Made by a program: the position numbers and the translations under genes. This document shows, one piece after another, positions 16,802 through 25,334 of a stretch of 64,000 nucleotides of DNA (within the stretch, counting starts at the first letter, position 1; every line of letters starts with the position of its first letter). Where the stretch lies: the NCBI GenBank assembly GCA_038230255.1, contig JBBRNP010000001.1, forward strand, positions 372,001 to 436,000, given 5' to 3'. The notes under the pieces were generated by a model that did not search any database, was not told the DNA's origin, and was given only the letters and a program-made list of their open reading frames with translations. Origin of the DNA: AV40 sp038230255. Lineage in GTDB: Bacteria > Verrucomicrobiota > Verrucomicrobiia > Chthoniobacterales > UBA10450.

Positions 16802-18196
16802 ATGGCTACAAAAACACTCGCCCATCAATTCGCGGAATACGCGTACTCTCTCAAATTCGAAGATCTCTCGAAGGACGTTGTTCATGAAGTGAAGCGGCGT
16901 GTGATCGATTCGCTCGGCTGCGCGCTCGGAGCGTGGAATGAGGAGCCGTGCATGATCGCGCGCAAAGTCGCCTCGGAGTTTTCGGCAAAACAAGGATCGA
17001 CAATCATGGGCACGAGCCACCAAGCGCCGCCGGACTGGGGCGCGTTCGCGAACGGATGTTGCATCCGCTATTTCGATTACAACGATACCTACCTTTCGAA
17101 AGAACCGGCCCATCCTAGCGATAATCTGGCCGCAGTTTTTGCAGTTACGGAAAGCGTCGGCGCGACGGGCAAAGAAGCGATCACGGCGGCGGCGATAGCG
17201 TATGAAGTGCAATGCCGGCTTTGTGATGCCGCGAGTATTCGCGCGCGAGGATGGGACCATCCGACATACGGCGCGTTCTCGACCGCGCTCGCGGCTGCGA
17301 AGCTAATGAAACTGGATCCGGAGCGGACGCGCCACGCCATCAATATCGCCGGCGTAAATTGCGCGGCGTTCCGGCAAGCGCGAGTAGGGGAACTTTCGCA
17401 TTGGAAAGGCGTCGCTTTTGCGAACGCCGCGCGGCACGGAGTTTACGCCGCTCTGCTCGCTCGCGCTGGCATGACTGGCCCGGCGCCAATTTTCGAAGGC
17501 CAAATGGGATTTGAGAAAGAACTCGGCGTTTCGTTAGGCGACGTCGGGTCGGTGTTCGATAAGAAAAAAGAAGCGATGCCCGGAAAAGGTCCGGCGTCGA
17601 TGATTTTGAAGACGAGCATTAAGTATTGGCCGGCGGAATATCACAGCCAAAGCGCGATTGAAGCCGCGTTGTTTTTGCGGAAGGAGATTGGTGATCCAGC
17701 GAAGATTCAATCGGTGCGAATCGAGAGCCATGACGCATCGGTCGATATCATCGGCAGCGAGCCGGAGAAATGGAAACCGGAGACGCGCGAGACGGCCGAC
17801 CACAGTCTGCCCTACATCACCTCGATCGCGTTGATCGACGGCGAAGTAACGGAGAAGCAATTCCAGCCCGAGCGTTTTACGGATCCGACGATTTGGAAAT
17901 TTCTCGAGAACGTCACCGTCCAACGCAACGACGAACTGAGTTCGTTGTACGCGAGGGCGGTCGCCAACATCGTGCACGTGACGTTGCGGGATGGCCGCGA
18001 GCTGACCAAGCGGGTCGATTATCCGCTGGGGAACGCGCTGAATCCGGTGAGCGACAAACAATTGGAGGGAAAATTTAACGCGTTGGTCGTCCCGGCATTG
18101 GGTGAAGCGGGGGCGAAGAAGATTGTCGATTTTGCATGGAAGTTCGATGAGGCCAGGAACGTCGACGAGTTGATGTTGGCGCTGGTGATGAAATGA
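16802..18196 (+). CDS. prpD: MmgE/PrpD family 2-methylcitrate dehydratase
   Basis: From the ATG at 16802 (MATKTLAHQFAEYA) the protein has 464 residues. An upstream in-frame ATG at 16736 gives an N-terminus unlike the family. It matches PrpD: VIDSLGCALGAWNEEP, FDYNDTYLSKEPAHPSDN, KYWPAEYHSQSAIEAA. PrpD dehydrates 2-methylcitrate in propionate degradation. The prpB gene starts within its stop codon, and prpC follows, which makes the methylcitrate assignment much stronger than family membership alone. Confidence 0.88.
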   Translation: MATKTLAHQFAEYAYSLKFEDLSKDVVHEVKRRVIDSLGCALGAWNEEPCMIARKVASEFSAKQGSTIMGTSHQAPPDWGAFANGCCIRYFDYNDTYLSKEPAHPSDNLAAVFAVTESVGATGKEAITAAAIAYEVQCRLCDAASIRARGWDHPTYGAFSTALAAAKLMKLDPERTRHAINIAGVNCAAFRQARVGELSHWKGVAFANAARHGVYAALLARAGMTGPAPIFEGQMGFEKELGVSLGDVGSVFDKKKEAMPGKGPASMILKTSIKYWPAEYHSQSAIEAALFLRKEIGDPAKIQSVRIESHDASVDIIGSEPEKWKPETRETADHSLPYITSIALIDGEVTEKQFQPERFTDPTIWKFLENVTVQRNDELSSLYARAVANIVHVTLRDGRELTKRVDYPLGNALNPVSDKQLEGKFNALVVPALGEAGAKKIVDFAWKFDEARNVDELMLALVMK

Positions 18197-19056
18197 AAAG
18201 CAAAGCTGCGCGTCTTCGGGAATTGATTTCAAAAGGCGCGGTGATGTTGCCGGGTGTGCCGAACGCTTCGATGGCACGCCAAGTCGAGCAGGCCGGGTTC
18301 GAGGCGGTTTATGTGAGCGGCGCTGGCATGGCGAATTCCACCGCCGGCGTTCCGGACATTGGATTATTGTCGATGGAGGAAGTAGCCAGGCTCGCCGGTT
18401 ACGTTGCGCGCGCGGTCCGAATTCCGGCGATTGTCGATGCGGACACCGGTTTCGGCGAAGGCGAAGCTGTAGCAAAGACGATTCGCGCATTGGAAAAGGC
18501 CGGGCTCGCTGGTTGTCACATCGAAGACCAGGAATTTCCAAAACGTTGCGGCCATCTAGCGGGCAAAACGGTTGTCGATGTTGCGACGATGAGCGACAGA
18601 ATCAAAACCGCTGTCGCTGCGCGCCGGGATTCGGATTTTGTGATTATCGCGCGGACAGATGCGCGGGCCGTGGAGGGTTTCGATCGGGCGGTCGAGCGGG
18701 CCGGGGAATATCTCGCGGCCGGCGCGGATGCGATCTTTCCGGAAGCGTTGCAAAGTGCGGACGAGTTCCGCGATTTCGCCAAGGAGATCGATATCCCGTT
18801 GCTCGCGAACATGACTGAGTTCGGCAAAAGCCCGCTGCTTTCCTTCAAAGAACTTTCCGATTTCGGTTATCGGATGGTCATTTTCCCGCAGAGCGCGTTC
18901 CGGATCTCGATGAAAGCGAGCGACGAATTCCTGCGCGCGTTGAAAAAAGCCGGCACGCAATCAGGGTTCCTCGATAAAATGCAGACCCGACAGGAGCTTT
19001 ACCAGCTGCTGGACTACGACCCGGCCGCGGAAGAATGGTCAGGTTTTCGCGACTGA
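18193..19056 (+). CDS. prpB: Methylisocitrate lyase
   Basis: The 287-residue protein is in the isocitrate lyase/PEP mutase superfamily, with the catalytic KRCGH motif (Cys119), the DADTGFG metal-binding segment, GCHIEDQEFPKRCGH and a C-terminal FGYRMVIFPQSAFR. It splits 2-methylisocitrate to pyruvate and succinate. It overlaps prpD by four bases (ATGA), indicating coupled translation. Confidence 0.92.
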   Translation: MKSKAARLRELISKGAVMLPGVPNASMARQVEQAGFEAVYVSGAGMANSTAGVPDIGLLSMEEVARLAGYVARAVRIPAIVDADTGFGEGEAVAKTIRALEKAGLAGCHIEDQEFPKRCGHLAGKTVVDVATMSDRIKTAVAARRDSDFVIIARTDARAVEGFDRAVERAGEYLAAGADAIFPEALQSADEFRDFAKEIDIPLLANMTEFGKSPLLSFKELSDFGYRMVIFPQSAFRISMKASDEFLRALKKAGTQSGFLDKMQTRQELYQLLDYDPAAEEWSGFRD

Positions 19057-19099
19057 TCATTTGTCGAATCGCGTATCGTTGTTAACGTGAACGAAGACA

Positions 19100-20236
19100 A
19101 TGAGCACTGAAGCAAAACCAGAATACAGCCCAGGTTTGGCCGGCGTGATTGCGGGCGAGACGAAGATTTGCTGGGTCGATCCGAACGCGGGCCTGATGTA
19201 CCGCGGCTACGACATTCACGAGATGGGCGACAAGGCGACGTTCGAGGAGGTCGCTTATCTGCTGTTCAACGGCGAATTGCCGAACGGCAAGCAGCTGAAC
19301 GAATTCAAGCAACAGATCGCGGGGCAACGCGCGTTGCCAAAGGAAGTCGACGACATGTTGCGGCTTTTGCCGAAATCGGCGCATCCGATGGACGTGCTGC
19401 GCACCGGCGTCTCGATGCTTGGCACGTACGACAAGGACCTCAACGACCACTCGCATGACGCGAACATTCGGAAGTCGATCCGACTCATCGCTCGGGTGAT
19501 GACATTGATTACCGACGGTTACCGGATCGCGCACGGCGAAAAACCTTTGCCGGAAGAGACCGAGCTCAGCCAGGCGGCAAATTTCTTCTACAAGTTGAAC
19601 GGGAAAGCTCCGGAAGCGTGGCAAACGCGGATGATGGACACGATTTTCAATCTGTATGCCGACCACGAATTCAACGCTTCGACATTTGCCGCGCGCGTGA
19701 CGGCTTCCACCCTGGCCGATATCTATGCCGGGGTCACTTCCGCCTGCGGCACGTTGAAGGGTCCCTTACATGGCGGCGCGAACGAGGAATCGATGAAGAT
19801 GCTCGAGGATATCAAGACGCCCGACCGCGCCGAGGAATGGTTGAAGAAACAGCTCGCCGCCAAGGCCAAGATCATGGGTTTCGGACATCGTGTTTACAAA
19901 AAGGGAGACTCGCGCGTGCCGGTCATGCGCAAGATCGCGCACGATCTCGGCAAGCGAACGGACAAAGAGAACTGGGTGCTCATTTGCGAGAAGCTCGAAG
20001 AAGTGATGGACCGGGAAAAAGGTCTTTGCGCGAATGTCGATCTTTATGCGGCGCCGGTTTTCCTGATGCTCGGATTCAAACCTGAATTGAACACGCCATT
20101 GTTTGCAGCATCCCGGGTCGCGGGTTGGTGCGCGCACGTGACCGAGCAGCACGACAACAATCGACTGATTCGCCCACGCTCGCTTTACGTTGGCCCGAAG
20201 CTCCGGAAGTATCCCGGTCCAGCGAGCGGCGCCTAA
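19100..20236 (+). CDS. prpC: 2-methylcitrate synthase / citrate synthase
   Basis: The 378-residue protein has the short citrate synthase form typical of PrpC. Active-site residues lie in GPLHGGANEESM (His), MGFGHRVYKKGDSR (His) and CANVDLYAAPVF (Asp). It condenses propionyl-CoA with oxaloacetate. Citrate synthase activity is also possible, since no other citrate synthase gene is visible here. It follows prpB by 43 bases, completing a prpD-prpB-prpC order. Confidence 0.9.
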   Translation: MSTEAKPEYSPGLAGVIAGETKICWVDPNAGLMYRGYDIHEMGDKATFEEVAYLLFNGELPNGKQLNEFKQQIAGQRALPKEVDDMLRLLPKSAHPMDVLRTGVSMLGTYDKDLNDHSHDANIRKSIRLIARVMTLITDGYRIAHGEKPLPEETELSQAANFFYKLNGKAPEAWQTRMMDTIFNLYADHEFNASTFAARVTASTLADIYAGVTSACGTLKGPLHGGANEESMKMLEDIKTPDRAEEWLKKQLAAKAKIMGFGHRVYKKGDSRVPVMRKIAHDLGKRTDKENWVLICEKLEEVMDREKGLCANVDLYAAPVFLMLGFKPELNTPLFAASRVAGWCAHVTEQHDNNRLIRPRSLYVGPKLRKYPGPASGA

Positions 20237-20324
20237 GGTGGATCGACCGCTCCGCGGGCGATGTTAATATTTGCGGCGTCGCCGCTTAATTTCTAGCATC
20301 GAGCAAGGGACTGCTCGATCCACC
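20237..20324. repeat. 88-bp MITE-like element with perfect 10-bp terminal inverted repeats
   Basis: The ends are GGTGGATCGA and TCGATCCACC. Inside the right end is a second hairpin, ATCGAGCA-AGGGAC-TGCTCGAT. The element starts right after the prpC stop codon and ends one base before the ATG of the thioesterase gene, so it constitutes the whole intergenic region. Confidence 0.7.
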
Positions 20325-20789
20325 ATGAAAGAACAATCGCTCCAGGAAAAACACGCTCCCGAAAATGCGTGCTGGGGTTGTGGTCCGGCGAATCGTGATG
20401 GTTTGCGGATCCGCAGTTTTGCCAAGAACGGCGAAGTCGTGGCTGAATGGAAACCGCAACCAAAATATGAAGCGTTCCCCGGGGTATTGAATGGCGGGAT
20501 CATCGGCACGTTGCTCGACTGTCACTGTAATTGGACCGCGGCTTACCATTTGATGAAGAAAGCGGGAGCGGACCATCCGCCGTGCACTGTGACTGCCGAA
20601 TATGCGATCAAACTGCTGCGGCCGACGCCGACGAACGGCCCCATTTCGCTTTCGGCGCACATTGTCGATTTAACCGACACTCGCGCGACGGTCGAAGGCA
20701 CATTGAGCGGCGGCGGAAAAGTTTGTGCGACTTGCCGGGGCGTTTTTGTCGCCGTGAAAGAAGGCCACCCGGCGTTTCATCGGTGGTAA
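20325..20789 (+). CDS. PaaI-type hotdog thioesterase
   Basis: From the ATG at 20325 the protein has 154 residues (MKEQSLQEKHAPENACWGCG). It shows the hotdog-fold pattern of PaaI/YbgC thioesterases, with FPGVLNGGIIGTLLDCHCNW carrying the helix-1 active region and a later VTAEYAIKLLRPTP strand pair. The N-terminal CWGCG could bind metal. Such enzymes release free acids from acyl-CoAs, in keeping with the preceding acyl-CoA genes. The start directly follows a mobile-looking palindrome, which must supply its leader. Confidence 0.75.
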   Translation: MKEQSLQEKHAPENACWGCGPANRDGLRIRSFAKNGEVVAEWKPQPKYEAFPGVLNGGIIGTLLDCHCNWTAAYHLMKKAGADHPPCTVTAEYAIKLLRPTPTNGPISLSAHIVDLTDTRATVEGTLSGGGKVCATCRGVFVAVKEGHPAFHRW

Positions 20790-20791
20790 AT

Positions 20792-22081
20792 CTACAACTG
20801 CGGCGACGCCAATCCCGCAGCCTGCTGGACGGGATTGAGACGGCCAGTCTTATCCAGCGTCATTTCGCGAGATTGCTTTTTGTCCACCTCGAATAATCGC
20901 GTTTGTTGGGCGGCAAAGTCCGAATCTAGCACGTCGAGATTCGCTTCGTCATTAAGGCGAATCGATCGATTGTCGAAGTTACCAGAGCCGACCGAGACGA
21001 ATTTGTCGTCCACGATCATCAGTTTCACGTGGACCATCGTCGGCTGGTATTCGTAGATTTTGATACCGGCTTTGATCAGCTCCGGCCAATGCCGTTTTGA
21101 CGCTGCGCGGACAAGTTTCTGATCGATCTTTTTTCCGGGCACAATGATTTCGACCTTGGCGCCGCGCTTGGCCGCTTCTACCAGTTCTTTGCGCGTCAGA
21201 TCATCCGGCAGAAAATAAGCGTTCTCGATTCGCAGGCTTTTCTTTGCCGAAGCGATTGCGAGCAAATAGAGGAGGTCGAGATTTTCGTAATGCGCACCGC
21301 TTCGGATGGCCTGCGCCTCCAATGAACCGCTGTCCTGAAGCGGCGGGAAATAATCGTCGCCGTGAAGCACGTTGCCTCGCGTCTTTATCCAGTTGGTGGT
21401 GAAGCTGGCCTGAAGTTGGGCCACGACTGGACCCATGACTTTGTAATGATTATCTCGCCAATGCTGCGGCGACTCGGCGTTGCCGGTCCATTGATCGGCG
21501 ATGCCGACACCACCGATGAAGGCGATTCTGCCGTCAACGATGAGTAATTTGCGATGGCTTCGATTGTTGTAACGGCGCGGATCGGGCCACAACACGCTGT
21601 GGTATTTTACAATCTGCACGCCCGCATCCTGCATTTGTTTTTTGTTTGCGATGCCCATCTTTTGCGTGCCTTGAGCATCCAGAATCATATTCACGTGCAC
21701 TCCGGCGCGAGCGCGTTCGGACAGGGCCACAGTAAATTCCCGCGCAATTTCGCCGTCCCAAAAAATGTAGGTCTCGAAGTTGATCGAGCGTTTGGCTGAA
21801 CGAATCGCGCTCAGCATCGCGGGAAAAATTTCGTCGCCATTTACTAATGTGCTGATGCTATTTCCACCAACGAAATTTGGTCCGAGCAGCGAGCCGGCGG
21901 ATTGCCGAAATTCCGGGGATCGCGCGGAATAAAGCGATGTCACTTCCTGGCGCGGCTGGTGACCTACTTTCAGCGCGCAGCCGCTGCCGGCACAAATCGC
22001 GACGATCAAGAAAGCCCGCTCACACGCAGAAAGAATGTTTTTCACCGGCCTAACGGTAACACTGACCACGCACTGCCGCAC
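20792..22081 (-). CDS. Phospholipase D / cardiolipin synthase-like protein
   Basis: The 429-residue protein has two HKD motifs (HRKLLIVDGRIAFIGG and HVKLMIVDDKFVSVGSGNFDNRS), the two half-sites of PLD-family cardiolipin synthases. The N-terminus (FLIVAICAGSGCALKV) looks like a lipoprotein or uncleaved signal, placing the enzyme at the membrane facing the periplasm. Expected activity is phosphatidyl transfer to make cardiolipin, though nuclease-type PLD members share the motifs. A small exported DUF5329-like gene lies four bases upstream on the same strand. Confidence 0.85.
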   Translation of the reverse strand: MRQCVVSVTVRPVKNILSACERAFLIVAICAGSGCALKVGHQPRQEVTSLYSARSPEFRQSAGSLLGPNFVGGNSISTLVNGDEIFPAMLSAIRSAKRSINFETYIFWDGEIAREFTVALSERARAGVHVNMILDAQGTQKMGIANKKQMQDAGVQIVKYHSVLWPDPRRYNNRSHRKLLIVDGRIAFIGGVGIADQWTGNAESPQHWRDNHYKVMGPVVAQLQASFTTNWIKTRGNVLHGDDYFPPLQDSGSLEAQAIRSGAHYENLDLLYLLAIASAKKSLRIENAYFLPDDLTRKELVEAAKRGAKVEIIVPGKKIDQKLVRAASKRHWPELIKAGIKIYEYQPTMVHVKLMIVDDKFVSVGSGNFDNRSIRLNDEANLDVLDSDFAAQQTRLFEVDKKQSREMTLDKTGRLNPVQQAAGLASPQL

Positions 22082-22084
22082 GGA

Positions 22085-22450
22085 TCACGAGGGATGCTCG
22101 GCGCGACGCTGTTTCAACGCCTGAGTAAGCCATTCGTCGAGACGTGTTTCCTTTCCGTCAGCTGTTCGGACGAGATACGGTTGACCGGTCAACAAGCTCT
22201 TAGACGCGGAAAGGCGGATAAAATCTTCCGGCGTTTTGATCTCCTTTTTGAAATGTTCGTATTTAGCTTTGATGTGATTGGCCGCTTCCTGCGGAGTGTG
22301 CTTCTGTCCGTTGCGAATAAAAGTCGCATCTGATTTTGCGACATAATCGAGAAGGAACTTGATCGAGTCGTCCACGGACTCCGCCGCGAGCAATTGTCCG
22401 GCGGACATCGACAGAAAAATCAAAGCGACAAGAAGACGAGCGCTACACAT
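22085..22450 (-). CDS. Exported DUF5329-like protein
   Basis: The 121-residue protein has a clear signal peptide (LLVALIFLSMSAGQLLAAES) and a compact domain beginning DDSIKFLLDYVAKSDATFIRNG, with KHTPQEAANHIKAKYEHF and SKSLLTGQPYLVRTADG. This pattern fits DUF5329, a family of unknown function. It is followed after three bases by the PLD-like gene, so the two probably form an operon at the cell envelope. Confidence 0.75.
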   Translation of the reverse strand: MCSARLLVALIFLSMSAGQLLAAESVDDSIKFLLDYVAKSDATFIRNGQKHTPQEAANHIKAKYEHFKKEIKTPEDFIRLSASKSLLTGQPYLVRTADGKETRLDEWLTQALKQRRAEHPS

Positions 22451-22518
22451 ATGAAAACGATTCGAACGCGGTCAGTTCTTTGCCTGGTTTGTTGTCGATC
22501 TCATCCTTAGATTCAAAG

Positions 22519-22592
22519 CGCGCCCGGGGTGACTCGAACACCCGACCTACGGATTAGAAATCCGTTGCTCTATCCGGCTGAGCTACGGGCGC
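22519..22592 (-). tRNA. tRNA-Arg (anticodon TCT)
   Basis: On the minus strand the cloverleaf closes completely: acceptor GCGCCCG/CGGGCGC, D-arm GCTC..GAGC, anticodon stem ACGGA/TCCGT around loop TTTCTAA, and T-arm GGGTG/CACCC with TTCGAGT. The anticodon TCT reads AGA/AGG arginine codons. CCA is not encoded. Confidence 0.96.
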
Positions 22593-22697
22593 AAATTGCG
22601 GAGGCAACGTAATCACGCGGCGAATACCTGCAATCATGGTTGTGCTCGGGAAGATGTCGATCTTGCTTTCGGGGCGCGAAATTCGAACGTTGATTCG

Positions 22698-23042
22698 ATG
22701 AACGCGCTCCTGGTTATCGCGCCCTACAAATATCAAGGGACGTGGGTTTTTGACGATCCGGCGGTCGGTTTGTCGCGCGAGCCGTTCATTGCCGGGATCG
22801 ACACCATGATCGACCAAGCGGTGGCGGAAATTCCAAACGCAGAAAAAGGTTTTCGCGCGATCTTTAGCGCATCACCGTTCCCGGGGGCGAACTGGAAGCT
22901 GGAGTGGCGCCGAGAATAATCAGGCGGCAATTGGTATTACAGCGACCGGTTTAAAATGGAAGGCTGGCTCTGTCCCGCGCTCCTGAAATATTTTCCAACC
23001 GCGCCGCATGAGGTTTACGTGAAGCTCAAGCCGAAGAATTAG
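22698..23042 (+). pseudogene. DUF6717-like gene interrupted by an in-frame TAA
   Basis: Codons 1-73 (MNALLVIAPYKYQGTWVFDD to NWKLEWRRE) are followed by TAA at 22917-22919. The same frame then continues for 40 codons (SGGNWYYSDRF, EGWLCPALLKYF, HEVYVKLKPKN) to a TAG. The downstream part reads as the natural C-terminus of DUF6717-type proteins, as I remember that family (WRRE-x-GGNWYYS). This indicates a single nonsense change rather than two genes. It could be a recent pseudogene, a sequencing error or, less likely, readthrough. Confidence 0.7.
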
Positions 23043-23480
23043 GTCGCGGGCTGCCCGCGGCAATTACGCAACCAAGCTGGATCCAACGTCGTGTTGGCTA
23101 TTCGTGGATGCGGTGCTTGAGCTCCCACACCCGCAACGCCGCCAACAACAGCGCTTTGGTACGAGTGAGTGTGCCGACCGCAGCCATGGTCGTCGCGGGA
23201 TCGGCAGACTGTCCACCTTTGCAATTTCGGCTGCGATTGCGCGAGCGTTTCTGCGTCTTGTTTTTTCTGACGCGACGGGTGGTTGCCTCGCTCACCGCGA
23301 GATGACCGCTGCTGTTCATAAAGTCCCTCATTCCCAAGCAGCTTCCAGACCAGCTTAAAGAGCGCGTCGTCGTCGGCAGTTCATTCTCGATGAAACACGC
23401 TTAGCCGCGAAAGGTTGTGATGATGCGCTCGAAAACCGCTTGTGTGGCCCCTCGTTCTCCGCCAGTTTCAATCGGAAGCC
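23043..23480. other. Gene-poor stretch between DUF6717-like gene and sppA
   Basis: I see no conserved gene, RNA or repeat family here. The only coding candidate is a basic small frame on the minus strand at 23098-23319, listed separately. Confidence 0.5.
23098..23319 (-). CDS. Possible small basic protein
   Basis: A 73-residue frame beginning MNSSGHLAVSEATTRRVRKN, preceded by a GAGGGA ribosome site, with an Arg/Lys/Asn-rich centre and an amphipathic end (ALLLAALRVWELKHRIHE). I do not recognise a family. The composition could reflect a nucleic-acid-binding peptide, or the frame may be spurious. Confidence 0.3.
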   Translation of the reverse strand: MNSSGHLAVSEATTRRVRKNKTQKRSRNRSRNCKGGQSADPATTMAAVGTLTRTKALLLAALRVWELKHRIHE

Positions 23481-24491
23481 ATGGCTGATCGTAAACTGGG
23501 TTGTCTCACGATTTTCTTGTTTGTCGCGCTCTGTGCCAGCGTGTTCCTGAACCTCGTTCTGGCGCTGGCGGCGTTCCGGGGGTTCGGGACCGCAGGCGCG
23601 CGATTCGAGGAACCTTTGCCGCGCTTTCGCGAAATCGTTATCGAACGTGGCACACGCACGGTTCCAGACCGGATCGCGTTGATTACGATGCGCGGTCTGA
23701 TCAGCTCCTCGATTCCCGGCAGCGTGAGCGATTCGATGGTCGAAGATATGCGTCTGGCCTTGCAGCAGGCCCGCGACGACAACCGCGTCAAAGCGATCGT
23801 GCTTGAAATCGATTCGCCCGGTGGCGAAGTCACCGCGTCCGATCAAATTTATAATGCCGTGACCAAGGCGCGCGCCCGCAAGCCGGTCGTGGTTTACATG
23901 GATTCGCTGGCAGCGTCCGGCGGTTTTTACATCGCCTGCGGCGGAAAATTTTTAATGGCCAACGAAACGACGATCACCGGTAGCATTGGCGTGATCATTC
24001 AAACGCTTAACTACGAGCAGTTGTTCAACAAAATCGGACTGGCGTCGGTCGTCTTCAAAAGTGGCAAGTTCAAAGACATTTTGAACGGCGCGCGGCCGAT
24101 GACTCCGGAGGAACGCGAATTGATCCAGACTTTCGTCATGCAAACCTACGACAAATTTCTCGGGGTCGTCGCCAAGGAGCGCAGTCTTCCGGCCGAGATG
24201 CTGCGCAACACAATCGCCGACGGGCGAATTCTTTCCGGAAAAGAAGCGTTGAATAACAAGCTCGTCGACGGGCTGGGGCAACTCGAAGATGCATTCGCCA
24301 AAGCGAAGCAGCTCGGCAACGCGCCGCAGGCAACGGTCGTGAAATATGGGCCGCCCTTTAGTCTTGCCCGATTTTTCCGGGCGTTCGGTCAAACCGGTAA
24401 TTCGAAGATCGAACTCCAATTGCCCAAACAGCTCGTGCCGCAACTCGAGAGCGGTCGCGCTTATTTTCTGCCGAGCTTTTACGCTCCGTAA
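23481..24491 (+). CDS. sppA: Signal peptide peptidase SppA (short form)
   Basis: From the ATG at 23481 (MADRKLGCLTIF) the protein has 336 residues. A single membrane anchor lies near residues 8-30, followed by the S49 protease domain. Ser146 in SLAASGGFYIA is the nucleophile and Lys198 in FKSGKFKDI the likely general base, as in the 36-kDa Bacillus-type SppA. It degrades cleaved signal peptides in the membrane. An earlier ATG at 23442 would add 13 residues in front of the anchor. It heads a tight run of six same-strand genes ending with alr. Confidence 0.88.
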   Translation: MADRKLGCLTIFLFVALCASVFLNLVLALAAFRGFGTAGARFEEPLPRFREIVIERGTRTVPDRIALITMRGLISSSIPGSVSDSMVEDMRLALQQARDDNRVKAIVLEIDSPGGEVTASDQIYNAVTKARARKPVVVYMDSLAASGGFYIACGGKFLMANETTITGSIGVIIQTLNYEQLFNKIGLASVVFKSGKFKDILNGARPMTPEERELIQTFVMQTYDKFLGVVAKERSLPAEMLRNTIADGRILSGKEALNNKLVDGLGQLEDAFAKAKQLGNAPQATVVKYGPPFSLARFFRAFGQTGNSKIELQLPKQLVPQLESGRAYFLPSFYAP

Positions 24492-24506
24492 CCGCGGAGA
24501 AAAGAA

Positions 24507-25334
24507 ATGTTAGCTGGTGCTCTTAGTGGCGCGCTCTGGACTCTCCTCGGGTCGCTCATTGTCCTCGCGGGCGCATTCGTCTACCTCACTCTCTTCCGGC
24601 AAATCAACGCGCGTAGTCTGGTCGCCAGTCCCGAAATCGACCCTGCGCCCAAGAGAACATTCGGATTGCCAGAGGCGTTTTTGGCGACTGGGTTGGTTTT
24701 GTTTCTCCTAATGAGCGTGACCGCTTCGTTCGGGCGGCGGTCGCCGGTTCAGTTGGGCAGTCGCGACCTGATCGTGAACGTTCTGATCACATTGTTCATT
24801 GTTTTCTTTATCGCCGCATTCCTGAAGCTTCGCGGAATCGACATCGAGTCGTTGGCCGGTTTTTCCAGAACAACCCTTAAGCGAGCGCTTAGCACCGCCG
24901 TTGTTTTGCTGCTTGCGGCCACTCCATTGATTCTGTTGGCCGAAGCGCTGACTCAAAACGCATTCGGCAGCGGATCGAGCAAGCAGGAGATTGTCGATCT
25001 TTTCAATACCTCGCGCACGATTGGGCAGCGCGTGACGATCATTGTTCTGGCTGTGGTCGTCGCGCCGATGTCCGAAGAATTCATCTTTCGGTTTTTCATC
25101 TACGGTGTGGTGCGCCGTTACTTCGGCGTTGGCATCGGCCTGGTCTTTAATTCCATGCTCTTTGCTGCCGCGCATGTTCATCTGCCATCGGCTGTGCCGC
25201 TCTTTGTCCTCGGAGGCTGCTTCACCCTTGCTTACGAATGGAGCGGATCGATCCTTGTTTGTATGGCCATGCATGCCCTTTTCAATTCGGTTCAGCTCAT
25301 CTTCCTCGCCTTTCCTGAACTGGTTCAGCAATGA
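24507..25334 (+). CDS. CPBP family intramembrane metalloprotease (CAAX protease-like)
   Basis: The 275-residue protein has about seven or eight membrane helices and the Abi/CPBP motifs: EExxxR at Glu190/Glu191 (SEEFIFRFF), FAAAHVH and a final HALFN. Members cleave prenylated proteins or peptides inside the membrane or act as immunity and signalling proteins; the substrate here is unknown. The stop overlaps the thiL start by four bases, so it is part of the sppA-alr operon. Confidence 0.82.
   Translation: MLAGALSGALWTLLGSLIVLAGAFVYLTLFRQINARSLVASPEIDPAPKRTFGLPEAFLATGLVLFLLMSVTASFGRRSPVQLGSRDLIVNVLITLFIVFFIAAFLKLRGIDIESLAGFSRTTLKRALSTAVVLLLAATPLILLAEALTQNAFGSGSSKQEIVDLFNTSRTIGQRVTIIVLAVVVAPMSEEFIFRFFIYGVVRRYFGVGIGLVFNSMLFAAAHVHLPSAVPLFVLGGCFTLAYEWSGSILVCMAMHALFNSVQLIFLAFPELVQQ

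Noticed and set aside
17534..18541. 335-codon open frame on the minus strand
   Set aside because: It overlaps both prpD and prpB in antisense and has no recognisable domain.
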